In this document: positions 1-6,114 of the stretch, piece by piece
Layout: each line of letters opens with the position of its first letter
Position numbering within the stretch: the first letter of the stretch is position 1
DNA from: Magnetovibrio sp.
GTDB taxonomy: Bacteria; Pseudomonadota; Alphaproteobacteria; Rhodospirillales; Magnetovibrionaceae
Direction: 5' to 3'
Length of the DNA: 11,175 nt
NCBI GenBank assembly: GCA_016763895.1
Contig: JAESSV010000082.1
Span: forward strand, 1-11,175
Program-made: the position numbers and the translations under genes
The notes under the pieces: generated by a model
What the model was told of the DNA's origin: nothing
Database searches by the model: none
What the model saw: the letters and a program-made list of their open reading frames with translations, nothing else

Positions 1-633
1 GCACCCAACCAAACCAAAAATTTGCTAGCCGAGCGTTCGCAAGGTATGGGACATAGCCCCTTAACTTCGACACCGAAGACTGAAAACTATTCAGGCCCGG
101 GAAGTATTGGAGGCTATGATGCGAAGGGCAGTTATCAAACCGGGCACAACAAAAATGGTTCACCCACGGGCGGCTCAAAGCTTGACAAACATGACCGTGA
201 AATCGGCGCTTACGGTCAGTTCACCCGAGACGTGGTGGGACGTGGCGACGGGTCCGCAGCGGCGGGCAATACCCGGGTGATTTGTACCGAACTGGTGCGT
301 CGGGGATTGATGGATGCCAAACTGCAACGCTTGGATGCGGTGTTTACTATTGCACGACTATCCAATACCACGGTGCGTGGCTATCATGTTCTTGCCGTGC
401 CGTATGTGCGGTTGATGAAACGCTCAAATCTGGCGACGCACATGATTGAACCCATCGCCCGTTGGCGCGCCGAAGACGTCGCCTATAAAATGGACGCCCG
501 CCCGCGCCCGAATTTAAAAGGCAGGCTGGTGCGCATAATTTTAGAGCCCATCTGTTGGCTGGTCGGAAGAGTAGTTGAAATCCTGCCCGGTGACGAAACC
601 CGCTTTCATCCCTTTTCACAAATGAAGAGGTAA
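1..633 (+). CDS. Hypothetical protein, 3' part (5' end outside window)
   Basis: The reading frame is open from base 1 (a TTG lies at 22, but codons upstream are also open), so the true start is outside the window; it ends with TAA at 631-633. About 210 residues are visible. The first ~70 are Gly/Ser/Asn/Thr-rich and low in complexity, like a flexible linker. From about residue 85 of the TTG-started form there is a compact segment beginning VICTELVRRGLMD, followed by basic amphipathic helices (VRGYHVLAVPYVRLMKRS, IARWRAEDVAYKM) and a hydrophobic stretch near the end (ILEPICWLVGRVVEIL). The Cys followed by RGYxxLAxPxxRxM-like helices loosely recalls C-terminal 'CFI-box' type tails, but this is only an impression. 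It faces the hemerythrin gene tail to tail. Function unknown. Confidence 0.6.
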   Translation, partial: APNQTKNLLAERSQGMGHSPLTSTPKTENYSGPGSIGGYDAKGSYQTGHNKNGSPTGGSKLDKHDREIGAYGQFTRDVVGRGDGSAAAGNTRVICTELVRRGLMDAKLQRLDAVFTIARLSNTTVRGYHVLAVPYVRLMKRSNLATHMIEPIARWRAEDVAYKMDARPRPNLKGRLVRIILEPICWLVGRVVEILPGDETRFHPFSQMKR

Positions 634-772
634 AGTGCAAGGGGGGAGGTGTTCCCTGGACGTTGGAACCATCACCACCGATTTCAATTCCACCTCGAAT
701 ATCAAGGAATGATCAATCTAGGCTGACCCCCGTTGGAAATTATTCCATCACGGTGGAGTAAAGACGAAGCCG
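634..772. other. Convergent intergenic region with imperfect hairpin
   Basis: This spacer lies between two genes that converge. No credible ORF is seen. At 730-753 there is an imperfect inverted repeat: CCGT-TGGAA, loop ATTA, TTCCA-TC-ACGG. It could form a short stem and might serve as a bidirectional terminator, but no T-run follows on either strand, so that role is weak. Confidence 0.3.
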
Positions 773-1093
773 CTAATGGTACGTATATCCGTGTTCCATC
801 AAGAATGATTTGAAGACCAAGTCTAGCTTTATGACATCTTCAAAAACCCAAGAAACCAATTCATTATATAAACGTTCTCGTTCCAATTCGACGTGACCAA
901 TGTTTAGGGCTATTTTCCTCAGGTCTTCGAGCTTCAGCAAGAGCTTGTCATGGTCATCTTGATGTTTTTCATAGCCGTCAAAATTTACCTCCGACAAGGT
1001 TTCTATTTCGCGCTTAAAATGAAGGTTCGCAAAAATAGAAAAATCATTGAAAAGAACGCCAACCGCATCAAAATTATCCAAGGAAAGCTGACT
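773..1093 (-). pseudogene. C-terminal part of second hemerythrin domain, cut off by an in-frame stop
   Basis: This segment is in exactly the same frame as the upstream hemerythrin gene and begins straight after its TAA (1094-1096). A TTG at 1079-1081 could start a 102-residue product, but no good ribosome site precedes it. Read through the stop, it completes a second bacteriohemerythrin domain. From the TTG, His21 and Glu25 (HFKRE) and His40 and His44 (HQDDH) match iron ligands. The last ligand pair, normally WLxxHIxxxD, reads WVFEDVIKLD, so the expected His is Asp82 while the carboxylate (Asp87) is kept. The distal domain therefore has two faults: a stop and a lost histidine. It is best read as the broken 3' end of a gene of about 358 codons. 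It ends with TAG at 773-775. Confidence 0.7.
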
Positions 1094-1852
1094 TTATATT
1101 TGATTAATGAGATCAATAAAAGTTTGGTGATCACTGTCGATTGTTGGATGACCAATAATCAATCCATTGGGAAGTTTTAGTTTCCCATCCTTTGGATCAA
1201 CCTCATTAAACAATGAGTCTTGTTGTTTGATCCAGTCTCTAAGCTTATGAGAAAGTTGAAAGTGTTTATTGCCTCTTTCAATAAGAGCCTTCGTTAATAA
1301 TTTGCCTTGAAAATGATGCGCACAACAAGATTTAAAAATATTTTCTCCAGAACAAATTTTTAAATTACAGATGCCCGCGGAACCTTGGCTTTCTCTCCAG
1401 ACATGGATAGCGGCTTCAAATTTATCCTGTGTTAAAAGCTTTATCGCTTCTTGTTCACTTGGATTTCTAAGCGAATTTGATGGGTTAATTAGAACATCAA
1501 AAATGAGAAGGTGTTGATGTAAGGTTTCTGACAAAATATTATAACTTGTTTTCAGATCTTTTAAATTTGAGCCAATTTCTGTCTTTAATTTAGAAATAGA
1601 GTGAAGAATTTCCTTATGGACAGCTTGATGGGATTCAAGTTGGGGCATATTTGTTTTTGAAAGGATGTTTTCTTCATTGATAAAGTGTTGGCCCATATCC
1701 GTTAAAAAGCTATCAAGGCTTGATTCAAGATACGATTGGGAAACATCTCGCGCAATCGCGTACCCTATTTTTTGAAATTTGACATACAGGTCTTCATGTT
1801 CTTCATCGATATGGGACAAGCCAGTTTGAAAAAATCCATCAGCAGAAAACAT
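1094..1852 (-). CDS. Bacteriohemerythrin, first domain intact, second truncated by in-frame TAA
   Basis: Bacteriohemerythrins bind O2 at a di-iron centre and serve in oxygen sensing, storage or delivery. Residues 10-125 form a complete domain with all seven expected ligands: His19, His56, Glu60, His75, His79, His114 and Asp119. Residues 143-210 form a linker with HVW (150-152), Cys162, Cys167, Cys176-Cys177, His179-180, His197 and His202. This Cys/His set could bind metal and faintly recalls CZB-type zinc domains. Residues 232-252 begin a second hemerythrin domain (IDSDHQTF, His242 as first ligand), which stops at TAA and continues in the same frame downstream. The ATG at 1850-1852 has only a weak GGGTCG-like ribosome site. 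The protein is probably cytoplasmic, with no signal peptide or membrane segment. The DNA is AT-rich compared with the oxidase and dehydrogenase genes, which could reflect transfer. Confidence 0.85.
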   Translation of the reverse strand: MFSADGFFQTGLSHIDEEHEDLYVKFQKIGYAIARDVSQSYLESSLDSFLTDMGQHFINEENILSKTNMPQLESHQAVHKEILHSISKLKTEIGSNLKDLKTSYNILSETLHQHLLIFDVLINPSNSLRNPSEQEAIKLLTQDKFEAAIHVWRESQGSAGICNLKICSGENIFKSCCAHHFQGKLLTKALIERGNKHFQLSHKLRDWIKQQDSLFNEVDPKDGKLKLPNGLIIGHPTIDSDHQTFIDLINQI

Positions 1853-1883
1853 CGCGACCCCTATGCTTTAGTTGTACATACTA

Positions 1884-1895
1884 AAGTTTAAACTT
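1884..1895. promoter_or_regulatory. 12-bp perfect palindrome upstream of hemerythrin gene
   Basis: The sequence AAGTTTAAACTT is a perfect 12-bp palindrome beginning 32 bases upstream of the hemerythrin ATG (1852). Its position fits an operator for a dimeric regulator. It is also AT-rich enough to occur by chance, and no regulator gene is adjacent. Confidence 0.3.
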
Positions 1896-1962
1896 GAGGA
1901 AGTCTAGCGGTAATGCCGCATAAGTTAGATAGTCTTAATTGAACCAAAACATGAACGAATTG

Positions 1963-1985
1963 GGCCTTGAAACCCTTCAAAGGCC
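1963..1985. other. Hairpin in divergent intergenic region
   Basis: The arms are GGCCTTGAA (1963-1971) and TTCAAAGGCC (1976-1985) with loop ACCC, giving a 9-bp stem with one bulged A. No T-run follows, so it is not a typical intrinsic terminator. It sits in the ~200-bp spacer (1853-2059) between the hemerythrin gene and the small Cys-rich ORF, where no other gene is seen. It may be a leader structure for the 2060 transcript. Confidence 0.3.
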
Positions 1986-2059
1986 TAGAGTAAAATTGTA
2001 AGGTAAACCGCCGAATATACAAGGTTGGAAACCGAGTAAAACCTAAAAGGACCAAGAAA

Positions 2060-2143
2060 ATGGCGACATATGAATGTGATGTTTGTGGCATGAGCGTAAA
2101 CGCAACCTGTGGCAAAGACATGACGTATTCAGGCCCTGATTAG
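2060..2143 (+). CDS. Tiny Cys-rich ORF (27 aa), possible remnant of a zinc-ribbon protein
   Basis: ATG at 2060 is preceded at a good distance by an AAAGGA ribosome site (2046-2051), better than expected by chance for so short an ORF. The product begins MATYECDVCGMSVNATCGKD and ends SGPD. The CxxC pair followed by a third Cys resembles the N-terminal half of small zinc-ribbon proteins. A full ribbon needs a second CxxC, which is absent. The CGKD join may mark an internal deletion that fused an N-terminal 'TCGK' to a C-terminal 'CCGxDM'-like ending; that is inference from memory of the family style. The stop (TAG 2141-2143) overlaps the AGGA ribosome site of the next gene, so the two may be translationally coupled. 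Confidence 0.4.
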   Translation: MATYECDVCGMSVNATCGKDMTYSGPD

Positions 2144-2152
2144 GACTTAAAC

Positions 2153-2410
2153 ATGTGCGGTTATGTTTATATTCTCGGCAGTCTGGGGGCCGGAGGGCCC
2201 AGAACGTACGTCGGTTGGACCAACAATCTAGACGCCCGCCTCGCCGCCCACAATTCCGGTCGCGGAGCAAAATCCACCCGTGGTCGCACATGGACCCTGC
2301 TTTACGGCGAACGTTTTGCCACCCGCAACGCCGCCATGAGCCGCGAATGGCACCTTAAACGCGACCGAAAATTCAGAAAATTAGTTTTGTCAGAATTTGT
2401 AGAGACCTAG
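2153..2410 (+). CDS. GIY-YIG nuclease superfamily protein (YhbQ/UPF0213-like)
   Basis: This 85-residue protein is a stand-alone GIY-YIG domain. The GIY-like strand is GYVYIL (residues 3-8) and the YIG-like strand is TYVGWT (18-23). Catalytic Arg29 (LDARL), His33, the GAKSTRGR turn (38-45) and metal-binding Glu65 (SREWHLKR) are all in place. Small proteins of this kind (about 80-100 aa) are common in proteobacteria and are presumed DNA-processing nucleases; their physiological role is poorly defined. ATG at 2153 has AGGA at 2142-2145. The insertion GSLGAGG between the two strands is typical of the alphaproteobacterial form. Its last 21 bases overlap the 3' end of the convergent transporter gene. 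Confidence 0.9.
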   Translation: MCGYVYILGSLGAGGPRTYVGWTNNLDARLAAHNSGRGAKSTRGRTWTLLYGERFATRNAAMSREWHLKRDRKFRKLVLSEFVET

Positions 2411-3277
2411 CGCGGCCCCCATGCCGGCGCTCACCACGATAACACCCAACACGTCCAACATCGACGGCACTTCGCCCAACACCGGATAAGCCAACACCAC
2501 GGCGATACTGGGCACAAGGGCCGCAAATACCGCCGCCTTTGCGGCCCCAAGTTCAACGATGGACCGGGAATAAAATAACAGCCCAAAAATAGACGCGAAC
2601 ACGCCTTGAAAAAGGCCTTGAATCAAGACACCTGGCGTCGGAAACATGAACATGTCTGGACCCACCCACACCATATAAACGGGCAAGTATAAAACCATAG
2701 AAATCACCGCCACCAATGCCGTGGCTTGTAAAGGGTCGGTTGACCAAGCCTTGCTTAGAACGGTGTAGCTGGCCCACAATGCACCCCCACAGACAAACAT
2801 AAGGTCCCCCCGTAATCCTTCTTGACCAAAATTTTCCCAGCCAATTATGATCCCCCCCATCACCACAATGCTCAGGCCAAGCAAACGCGAACGGGTCAGG
2901 GTTTCCCCTAAAAACAAACGACTGCCCAGAACGGAAAACACCAACATGGAACTTGGCCCAATGACACCCGCATGTGCTGCAGGAGCGTAAGATAAGCCCC
3001 CCACCATCACCAACACATAGGGAACGCCGGCTCCGGCGCACAATAAAATTGCCCGCCCCCAGCCTAACCCGGCGGTTCCTTTTCGCATCACCAACGGCAA
3101 CAAAATCACGCCTGATATGGTAAAACGCAGGGCTGTAATATCCATAGCCCCCAAATGTTCGTTAACACCCAGTTGCGATAATACGGGCCAAGCCCCCCAC
3201 ACCAGGGCCGCCGCTAATCCATAACCAATACCAACACCCATGGACGTCTCTGCGCGGGTACGGTCTTCTATGTTCAT
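2390..3277 (-). CDS. DMT superfamily transporter, EamA family
   Basis: This 295-residue inner-membrane protein has about ten hydrophobic helices arranged as two EamA repeats (roughly residues 15-145 and 157-291). The N-terminal repeat begins GYGLAAALVWGAWPVLSQLG, typical of EamA/RhaT-like metabolite exporters. The length matches the family (280-310 aa). These carriers export or import amino acids, nucleosides or other small metabolites; substrate cannot be read from sequence. ATG at 3275-3277 is preceded by a strong AGGAGG (complement of 3285-3290). It is divergent from an Lrp/AsnC regulator, a common arrangement for amino-acid exporters, so an amino acid or related compound is a reasonable guess. 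Confidence 0.9.
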   Translation of the reverse strand: MNIEDRTRAETSMGVGIGYGLAAALVWGAWPVLSQLGVNEHLGAMDITALRFTISGVILLPLVMRKGTAGLGWGRAILLCAGAGVPYVLVMVGGLSYAPAAHAGVIGPSSMLVFSVLGSRLFLGETLTRSRLLGLSIVVMGGIIIGWENFGQEGLRGDLMFVCGGALWASYTVLSKAWSTDPLQATALVAVISMVLYLPVYMVWVGPDMFMFPTPGVLIQGLFQGVFASIFGLLFYSRSIVELGAAKAAVFAALVPSIAVVLAYPVLGEVPSMLDVLGVIVVSAGMGAALGLYKF

Positions 3278-3305
3278 GCTTTTTCCTCCTATGTTAGAGA
3301 GATAA

Positions 3306-3321
3306 AGTATATGCTAGGCAT
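3306..3321 (-). promoter_or_regulatory. Possible -10 and operator of the EamA transporter gene
   Basis: On the minus strand TATACT (complement of 3306-3311) is a good -10 hexamer 29 bases before the transporter ATG; no convincing -35 is seen. It touches an inverted repeat ATGC-TAG-GCAT (3311-3321). An operator placed here would let the divergent Lrp-like protein act directly on this promoter, but no binding evidence exists. Confidence 0.35.
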
Positions 3322-3359
3322 GTTCGCAGAAACCTTCGAAATTACGTACTTTACGCCTT

Positions 3360-3371
3360 AATTGTGCAATT
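3360..3371. promoter_or_regulatory. Inverted repeat in the lrp-like leader, possible autoregulatory operator
   Basis: AATTG-TG-CAATT is a perfect 5-bp inverted repeat lying 15 bases upstream of the regulator's ATG (3387). AT-rich dyads of this kind are typical targets of Lrp/AsnC octamers, which usually regulate their own genes. A second dyad lies about 40 bp away at 3311-3321, a spacing that would suit cooperative binding. Confidence 0.35.
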
Positions 3372-3386
3372 TCCTGGAGAAATGAG

Positions 3387-3854
3387 ATGAAAAGCAGCGA
3401 TATTGACGATTTTGATGTGTCTATCCTCAAATGCATGCAAAAGAATGTTCGCCTAACGTCCGAAGACATTTCAGCCACGGTTCGTCTGTCCGCAACGGCC
3501 TGTCAACGGCGCATCAAACGCATGCGACAAAGCGGTGCAATACAGTCAGAAATCGCCGTCATTTCTCCGGACGCGGTGGGAGGACGGGTCACCATGATGG
3601 TTCAAGTCGCCCTCAAACGCGGTGGCGGCGACATCATTGATAGCTTCCGCCGCGACATTGCCACCATCGAAGAAGTCCAACAATGCTATTACGTGCTTGG
3701 CGATTACGATTTTGTCCTCATCGTCACCGCCAAAGACATGACCGCCTACGACCGCCTCACACGCCGCCTATTTTTCAACAACACCAACATCCAAAAGTTC
3801 CACACCACCGTGGCCTTGGAAAATGTAAAAGTGGGGTTGGCCATTGGGTTGTAA
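3387..3854 (+). CDS. Lrp/AsnC family transcriptional regulator
   Basis: This 155-residue protein has the standard architecture. An N-terminal winged helix-turn-helix (about residues 5-55, DDFDVSILKCMQKN through LSATACQRRIKRMRQSGAI) is followed by an AsnC/RAM ligand-binding domain (about 68-145), with GDYDFVLIVTAKDM and the TTVALENVK ending. Such proteins form dimers to octamers that respond to amino acids. The ATG at 3387 has GGAG at 3376-3379. It is divergent from the EamA transporter, which it probably controls. A partial copy of its second domain lies about 900 bp downstream (4500-4673). Confidence 0.92.
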   Translation: MKSSDIDDFDVSILKCMQKNVRLTSEDISATVRLSATACQRRIKRMRQSGAIQSEIAVISPDAVGGRVTMMVQVALKRGGGDIIDSFRRDIATIEEVQQCYYVLGDYDFVLIVTAKDMTAYDRLTRRLFFNNTNIQKFHTTVALENVKVGLAIGL

Positions 3855-3860
3855 GCCTAG

Positions 3861-3916
3861 GGCGTCTTATTCACGCTCGCTTAGCGGGCTTGGCGGGCTT
3901 GGGCTTTGAGGCTCCA
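3861..3916. repeat. Direct repeat copy 1, resembling the 3' end of the cytochrome c gene
   Basis: Two blocks here are identical to blocks at 7180-7226: 13 bp (3861-3873 = 7180-7192) and 29 bp (3888-3916 = 7198-7226), separated by 14 and 5 bases respectively. In copy 2 the repeat encodes, on the minus strand, the last residues of the cytochrome (WSLKAQARQAR...). Copy 1 still encodes WSLKAQARQAR followed by TAA in that frame, but there is no cytochrome upstream of it. Inside copy 1 the 9-mer CGGGCTTGG occurs twice in tandem (3885-3902). Both copies lie just downstream of plus-strand stop codons. Copy 1 is best read as a stranded gene end or recombination scar. Confidence 0.75.
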
Positions 3917-4042
3917 ACGTTTGTGGTGTCGTTCAAATCTATCTTATCTGGAGATTCCGTAGGCACATACAGCGGCCAATTGACACAAACCCATAAAACG
4001 TAATGTTATACATTGAACTTATCGTTTTAAGGGAGTTTTTTT
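3917..4042. promoter_or_regulatory. Intergenic spacer with candidate promoter for the small membrane protein
   Basis: A perfect -35 hexamer TTGACA is at 3980-3985. With an 18-bp spacer a modest -10 (TGTTAT, 4004-4009) follows; TATACA at 4007-4012 is better but 21 bp away. Either would start transcription just before the GTG gene at 4043. On the minus strand an open frame ends PKPAKPAKRA-stop at about 3872, possibly the relic of a protein tail, but it is too short to call. Confidence 0.35.
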
Positions 4043-4258
4043 GTGGGGACAGTGTTTGGATTTGGCGTTGCAGTTTTGTTGATTTTGGGCGGTTTTTTGA
4101 TGGCAAAAAAGGCGGCTAAAGAACTTAAGGCGACCCATAAGCATGAAAAATCAGCGATAGGTAACGCGTGGAAGGTGATTTTCTTTGGCCTTGGTGTTTC
4201 TTTTGCGGGATTTTGTTTATTTGCCGGGATGCTTATTTCCTTGGAAACCACACCCTAA
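4043..4258 (+). CDS. Small membrane protein, unknown function
   Basis: This 71-residue product has two predicted membrane helices: residues about 3-20 (TVFGFGVAVLLILGGFLM) and about 44-66 (VIFFGLGVSFAGFCLFAGML). They are joined by a basic, charged loop (AKKAAKELKATHKHEKS). The GTG start at 4043 is preceded by AGGGAG (4030-4035) at a normal distance. No family is recognised. After the TAA the same frame continues for 16 charged codons (EIAAEKEAACRKGLKF) before the next stop, so the ancestral protein may have had a longer cytoplasmic tail. It could be transcribed from the TTGACA promoter candidate at 3980. Confidence 0.6.
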   Translation: MGTVFGFGVAVLLILGGFLMAKKAAKELKATHKHEKSAIGNAWKVIFFGLGVSFAGFCLFAGMLISLETTP

Positions 4259-4284
4259 GAAATCGCTGCTGAAAAAGAAGCCGC

Positions 4285-4779
4285 GTGCCGGAAGGGTCTG
4301 AAGTTCTAGGCGGCTCACAATTTATAAAGTTCAATTATAGATTGTGTTACCCCTATTCAAAATTGGCAAGGTTTGATTATGAATGGACGGATGGATTTCT
4401 TGAACAAAAGCTGTCTACGTTCTTGTGGGTTGATGCTGACAAAGGCATCGATCGCTATTTGGGCGATAAGATACAAATACAAGATGGGGGGCGACGCGGC
4501 ACCATGATGGTTCAAGTCGGCCTCAAACGCGGTGGCGATTACGATTTTGTCCTCATCGTCACCGCCAAGGACATGACCGCCTACGACCGCCTCACACGCC
4601 GCATATTTTTCAACACCACCAACATCCAAAAGATCCACACCACCGTGGCCTTGGAAAATATAAGTGTGTGGTTCCTGTTTTTCGTCTTGCTAGGAAAACA
4701 AGCAATCATCCAAGAACACTTGGCGAGAATAACGAGCTTGATACATCTTCTAAAGCGTGCAACTAATTGCGTGACATGA
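4285..4779 (+). pseudogene. Composite remnant: unknown 5' part joined to a deleted copy of the Lrp ligand domain
   Basis: The open frame starts at a GTG with no ribosome site and is probably not a functional gene. Its first ~70 codons (for example FDYEWTDGFLEQKLSTF) are not recognised. From about 4500 to 4673 it matches the 3' half of the lrp-like gene (source about 3591-3838) with few base changes, but 75 bp are missing exactly between two TGGCG copies in the source (3623-3627 and 3698-3702). The deletion is in frame and removes 25 residues, including the core of the RAM domain. The helix-turn-helix is absent, so it cannot act as a DNA-binding regulator. The tail after 4673 is unrelated and hydrophobic (WFLFFVLLG). 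It overlaps the upstream part of the CsgG-like ORF. Confidence 0.7.
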
Positions 4780-4790
4780 ACTCTTGCGAA

Positions 4791-5801
4791 ATGAAAATTA
4801 ACAATATGTCCCTTAATCAACGCTCAAGATGTGATCTAAGAAGCTTTGCCGCCAAATTAATTTTTTCCTTTTTTTCTTTAAGCCTTACGGCCTGCGCAGT
4901 TCCGAACCAAGCTCCACAGAAAACTGAAGTTTTGAGCCAAGCCGTCTCCCCACAAAAACAGCCGAAAAGCTTCCCGGCTAGCGCTTCAAAAAACTTAAAA
5001 CGAAAAATAGCCATTGGACGGTTCACCAATGAAACGCGTTACGGACGGACTTTTTTGCGCGATGGGGCCGCAGATCCGCTGGGCAAGCAAGCTTCCGACA
5101 TGTTGGCCAGTCGATTGGTCGATTCTGGGTCCTTTCTTGTTTTTGAACGCACAGATCTTGATAAATTACAGCTTGAACAAGGTATTACAGGACAATCGAA
5201 CCTCATTGGTGTTGACACTTTAATTTTAGGGTCCGTGACTGAATTTGGAAGAAATACAGTTGGTAAATCCGGCTTCTTTAGCTCTACGCTCCGCCAAGTC
5301 GTCCATGCAAAAATTGAAATACGGCTCGCAGATCCAAAAACGGGGCACGTCTTCTTTTCCGCGGCGGGGCAAGGCGAGGCGACCAATGAAGCCAGCGATA
5401 ATTTCGGTTTTGGCTCCCGTGCCGACTACGATGCCAGCCTTAATGACAAAGCGATTGGCGCGGCTATTTCGGATGTGATGAACAGCCTGGTCTCAAAATT
5501 AGACGAGAAACAGTGGCGTACGGATATCCTAAAAATCGCAGGATCACAGGTTTACATCAGTGGCGGTGAACGCCAAGGCTTGAAAATTGGGGATAAACTC
5601 GTCGTAATGAAAGAAGGCGAAAAAGTCAAAAGTGGTCAAACCGGTTTTGTCATCACGCTTCCCTCAAGCCAAGTTGCCACCCTTGAAATTGTCTCTGTAT
5701 TTGGCACAAATGAAACGGATGAAGGCTCAGTCTGTAGAATACTCAGCGGCACCTTGCCAGATGATCAACAGGCCTTTTATGTTACTGAACTGAAGGATTA
5801 A
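4791..5801 (+). CDS. CsgG/HfaB family outer-membrane lipoprotein
   Basis: CsgG-family lipoproteins form oligomeric outer-membrane channels or assembly platforms; E. coli CsgG exports curli subunits and HfaB helps attach the holdfast. The protein has a signal peptide and lipobox SLTAC (Cys codon 4893-4895). A CsgG core follows, with recognisable segments KIAIGRFTNETRYGRT, a Leu/Arg helix ASDMLASRLVDSG, LILGSVTEFGRNT, and KIEIRLADPKTGHVFFSAAG. A C-terminal beta-rich segment (LKIGDKLVVMKEGEKVKSG, TGFVITLPSSQVATLEIV) resembles the extra domain of longer CsgG relatives. The start is uncertain: TTG 4767, ATG 4776, 4791 or 4806 are in frame, none with a clear ribosome site. 4791 or 4806 gives the most plausible signal length. 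No curli subunit genes are nearby, so curli export is unlikely. It is the first gene of the lipoprotein operon. Confidence 0.9.
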   Translation: MKINNMSLNQRSRCDLRSFAAKLIFSFFSLSLTACAVPNQAPQKTEVLSQAVSPQKQPKSFPASASKNLKRKIAIGRFTNETRYGRTFLRDGAADPLGKQASDMLASRLVDSGSFLVFERTDLDKLQLEQGITGQSNLIGVDTLILGSVTEFGRNTVGKSGFFSSTLRQVVHAKIEIRLADPKTGHVFFSAAGQGEATNEASDNFGFGSRADYDASLNDKAIGAAISDVMNSLVSKLDEKQWRTDILKIAGSQVYISGGERQGLKIGDKLVVMKEGEKVKSGQTGFVITLPSSQVATLEIVSVFGTNETDEGSVCRILSGTLPDDQQAFYVTELKD

Positions 5802-5806
5802 GCCTT

Positions 5807-6112
5807 ATGAAAAACATTATGATTATGGCCTTCGCGGGGCTGATTTTGATCGGCTGCGCAAATCCAATTGAACACCTTGAAACAACGGATGGACGACCGT
5901 CTATCGTTCTGCAAGGTGCACCTTCAAATGCAGGCGTGTATATCGATGGGAAATATATTGGCAGAGCATCTGACTACACATCAAAGGCAATTATCATTGA
6001 AAATGGAACGCATACTGTAACCGTAACGGAAAACGGAAATGATCTTTTATCTCAAAAAATATTTGTGAGCGGATCGGGGACCAAAACGCTCACAGTCCCA
6101 ACAGGTAAATAG
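5807..6112 (+). CDS. Small PEGA-like lipoprotein
   Basis: This 101-residue protein has a signal peptide with lipobox LIGC, acylated Cys at residue 17. The mature part contains a segment resembling a PEGA fold: NAGVYIDGKYIGRAS, then ENGTHTVTVTENGNDLLSQ and a final beta strand TKTLTV. PEGA domains are small beta modules found in surface proteins, so a periplasmic or surface role is likely. The start is supported by GAAGGA (5792-5797), and it begins 5 bases after the CsgG-like gene. Its place between CsgG and DUF4810 is notable because the core cassette known elsewhere has three genes (CsgG-like, DUF4810, DUF799). A structural accessory to the complex is inferred. Confidence 0.75.
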   Translation: MKNIMIMAFAGLILIGCANPIEHLETTDGRPSIVLQGAPSNAGVYIDGKYIGRASDYTSKAIIIENGTHTVTVTENGNDLLSQKIFVSGSGTKTLTVPTGK

Positions 6113-6114
6113 CC

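Noticed and set aside
1094..1096. TAA as a reassigned sense codon
   Set aside because: TAA is used as the ordinary end of several intact genes here (for example 5799-5801 and 7177-7179), so a changed code is not credible.
1951..2001. Sixteen-codon ORF starting MNELGLETLQ
   Set aside because: It has no ribosome site and coincides with the hairpin at 1963-1985; chance is sufficient.
1888..2291. Minus-strand ORFs over the hemerythrin upstream region and GIY-YIG gene
   Set aside because: Composition is not protein-like, there is no ribosome site, and they overlap the supported GIY-YIG gene.
3683..4003. 106-residue plus-strand ORF crossing the end of the lrp gene
   Set aside because: It is an alternate frame of the regulator gene running into the repeat region, His/Arg-rich and without homology features.
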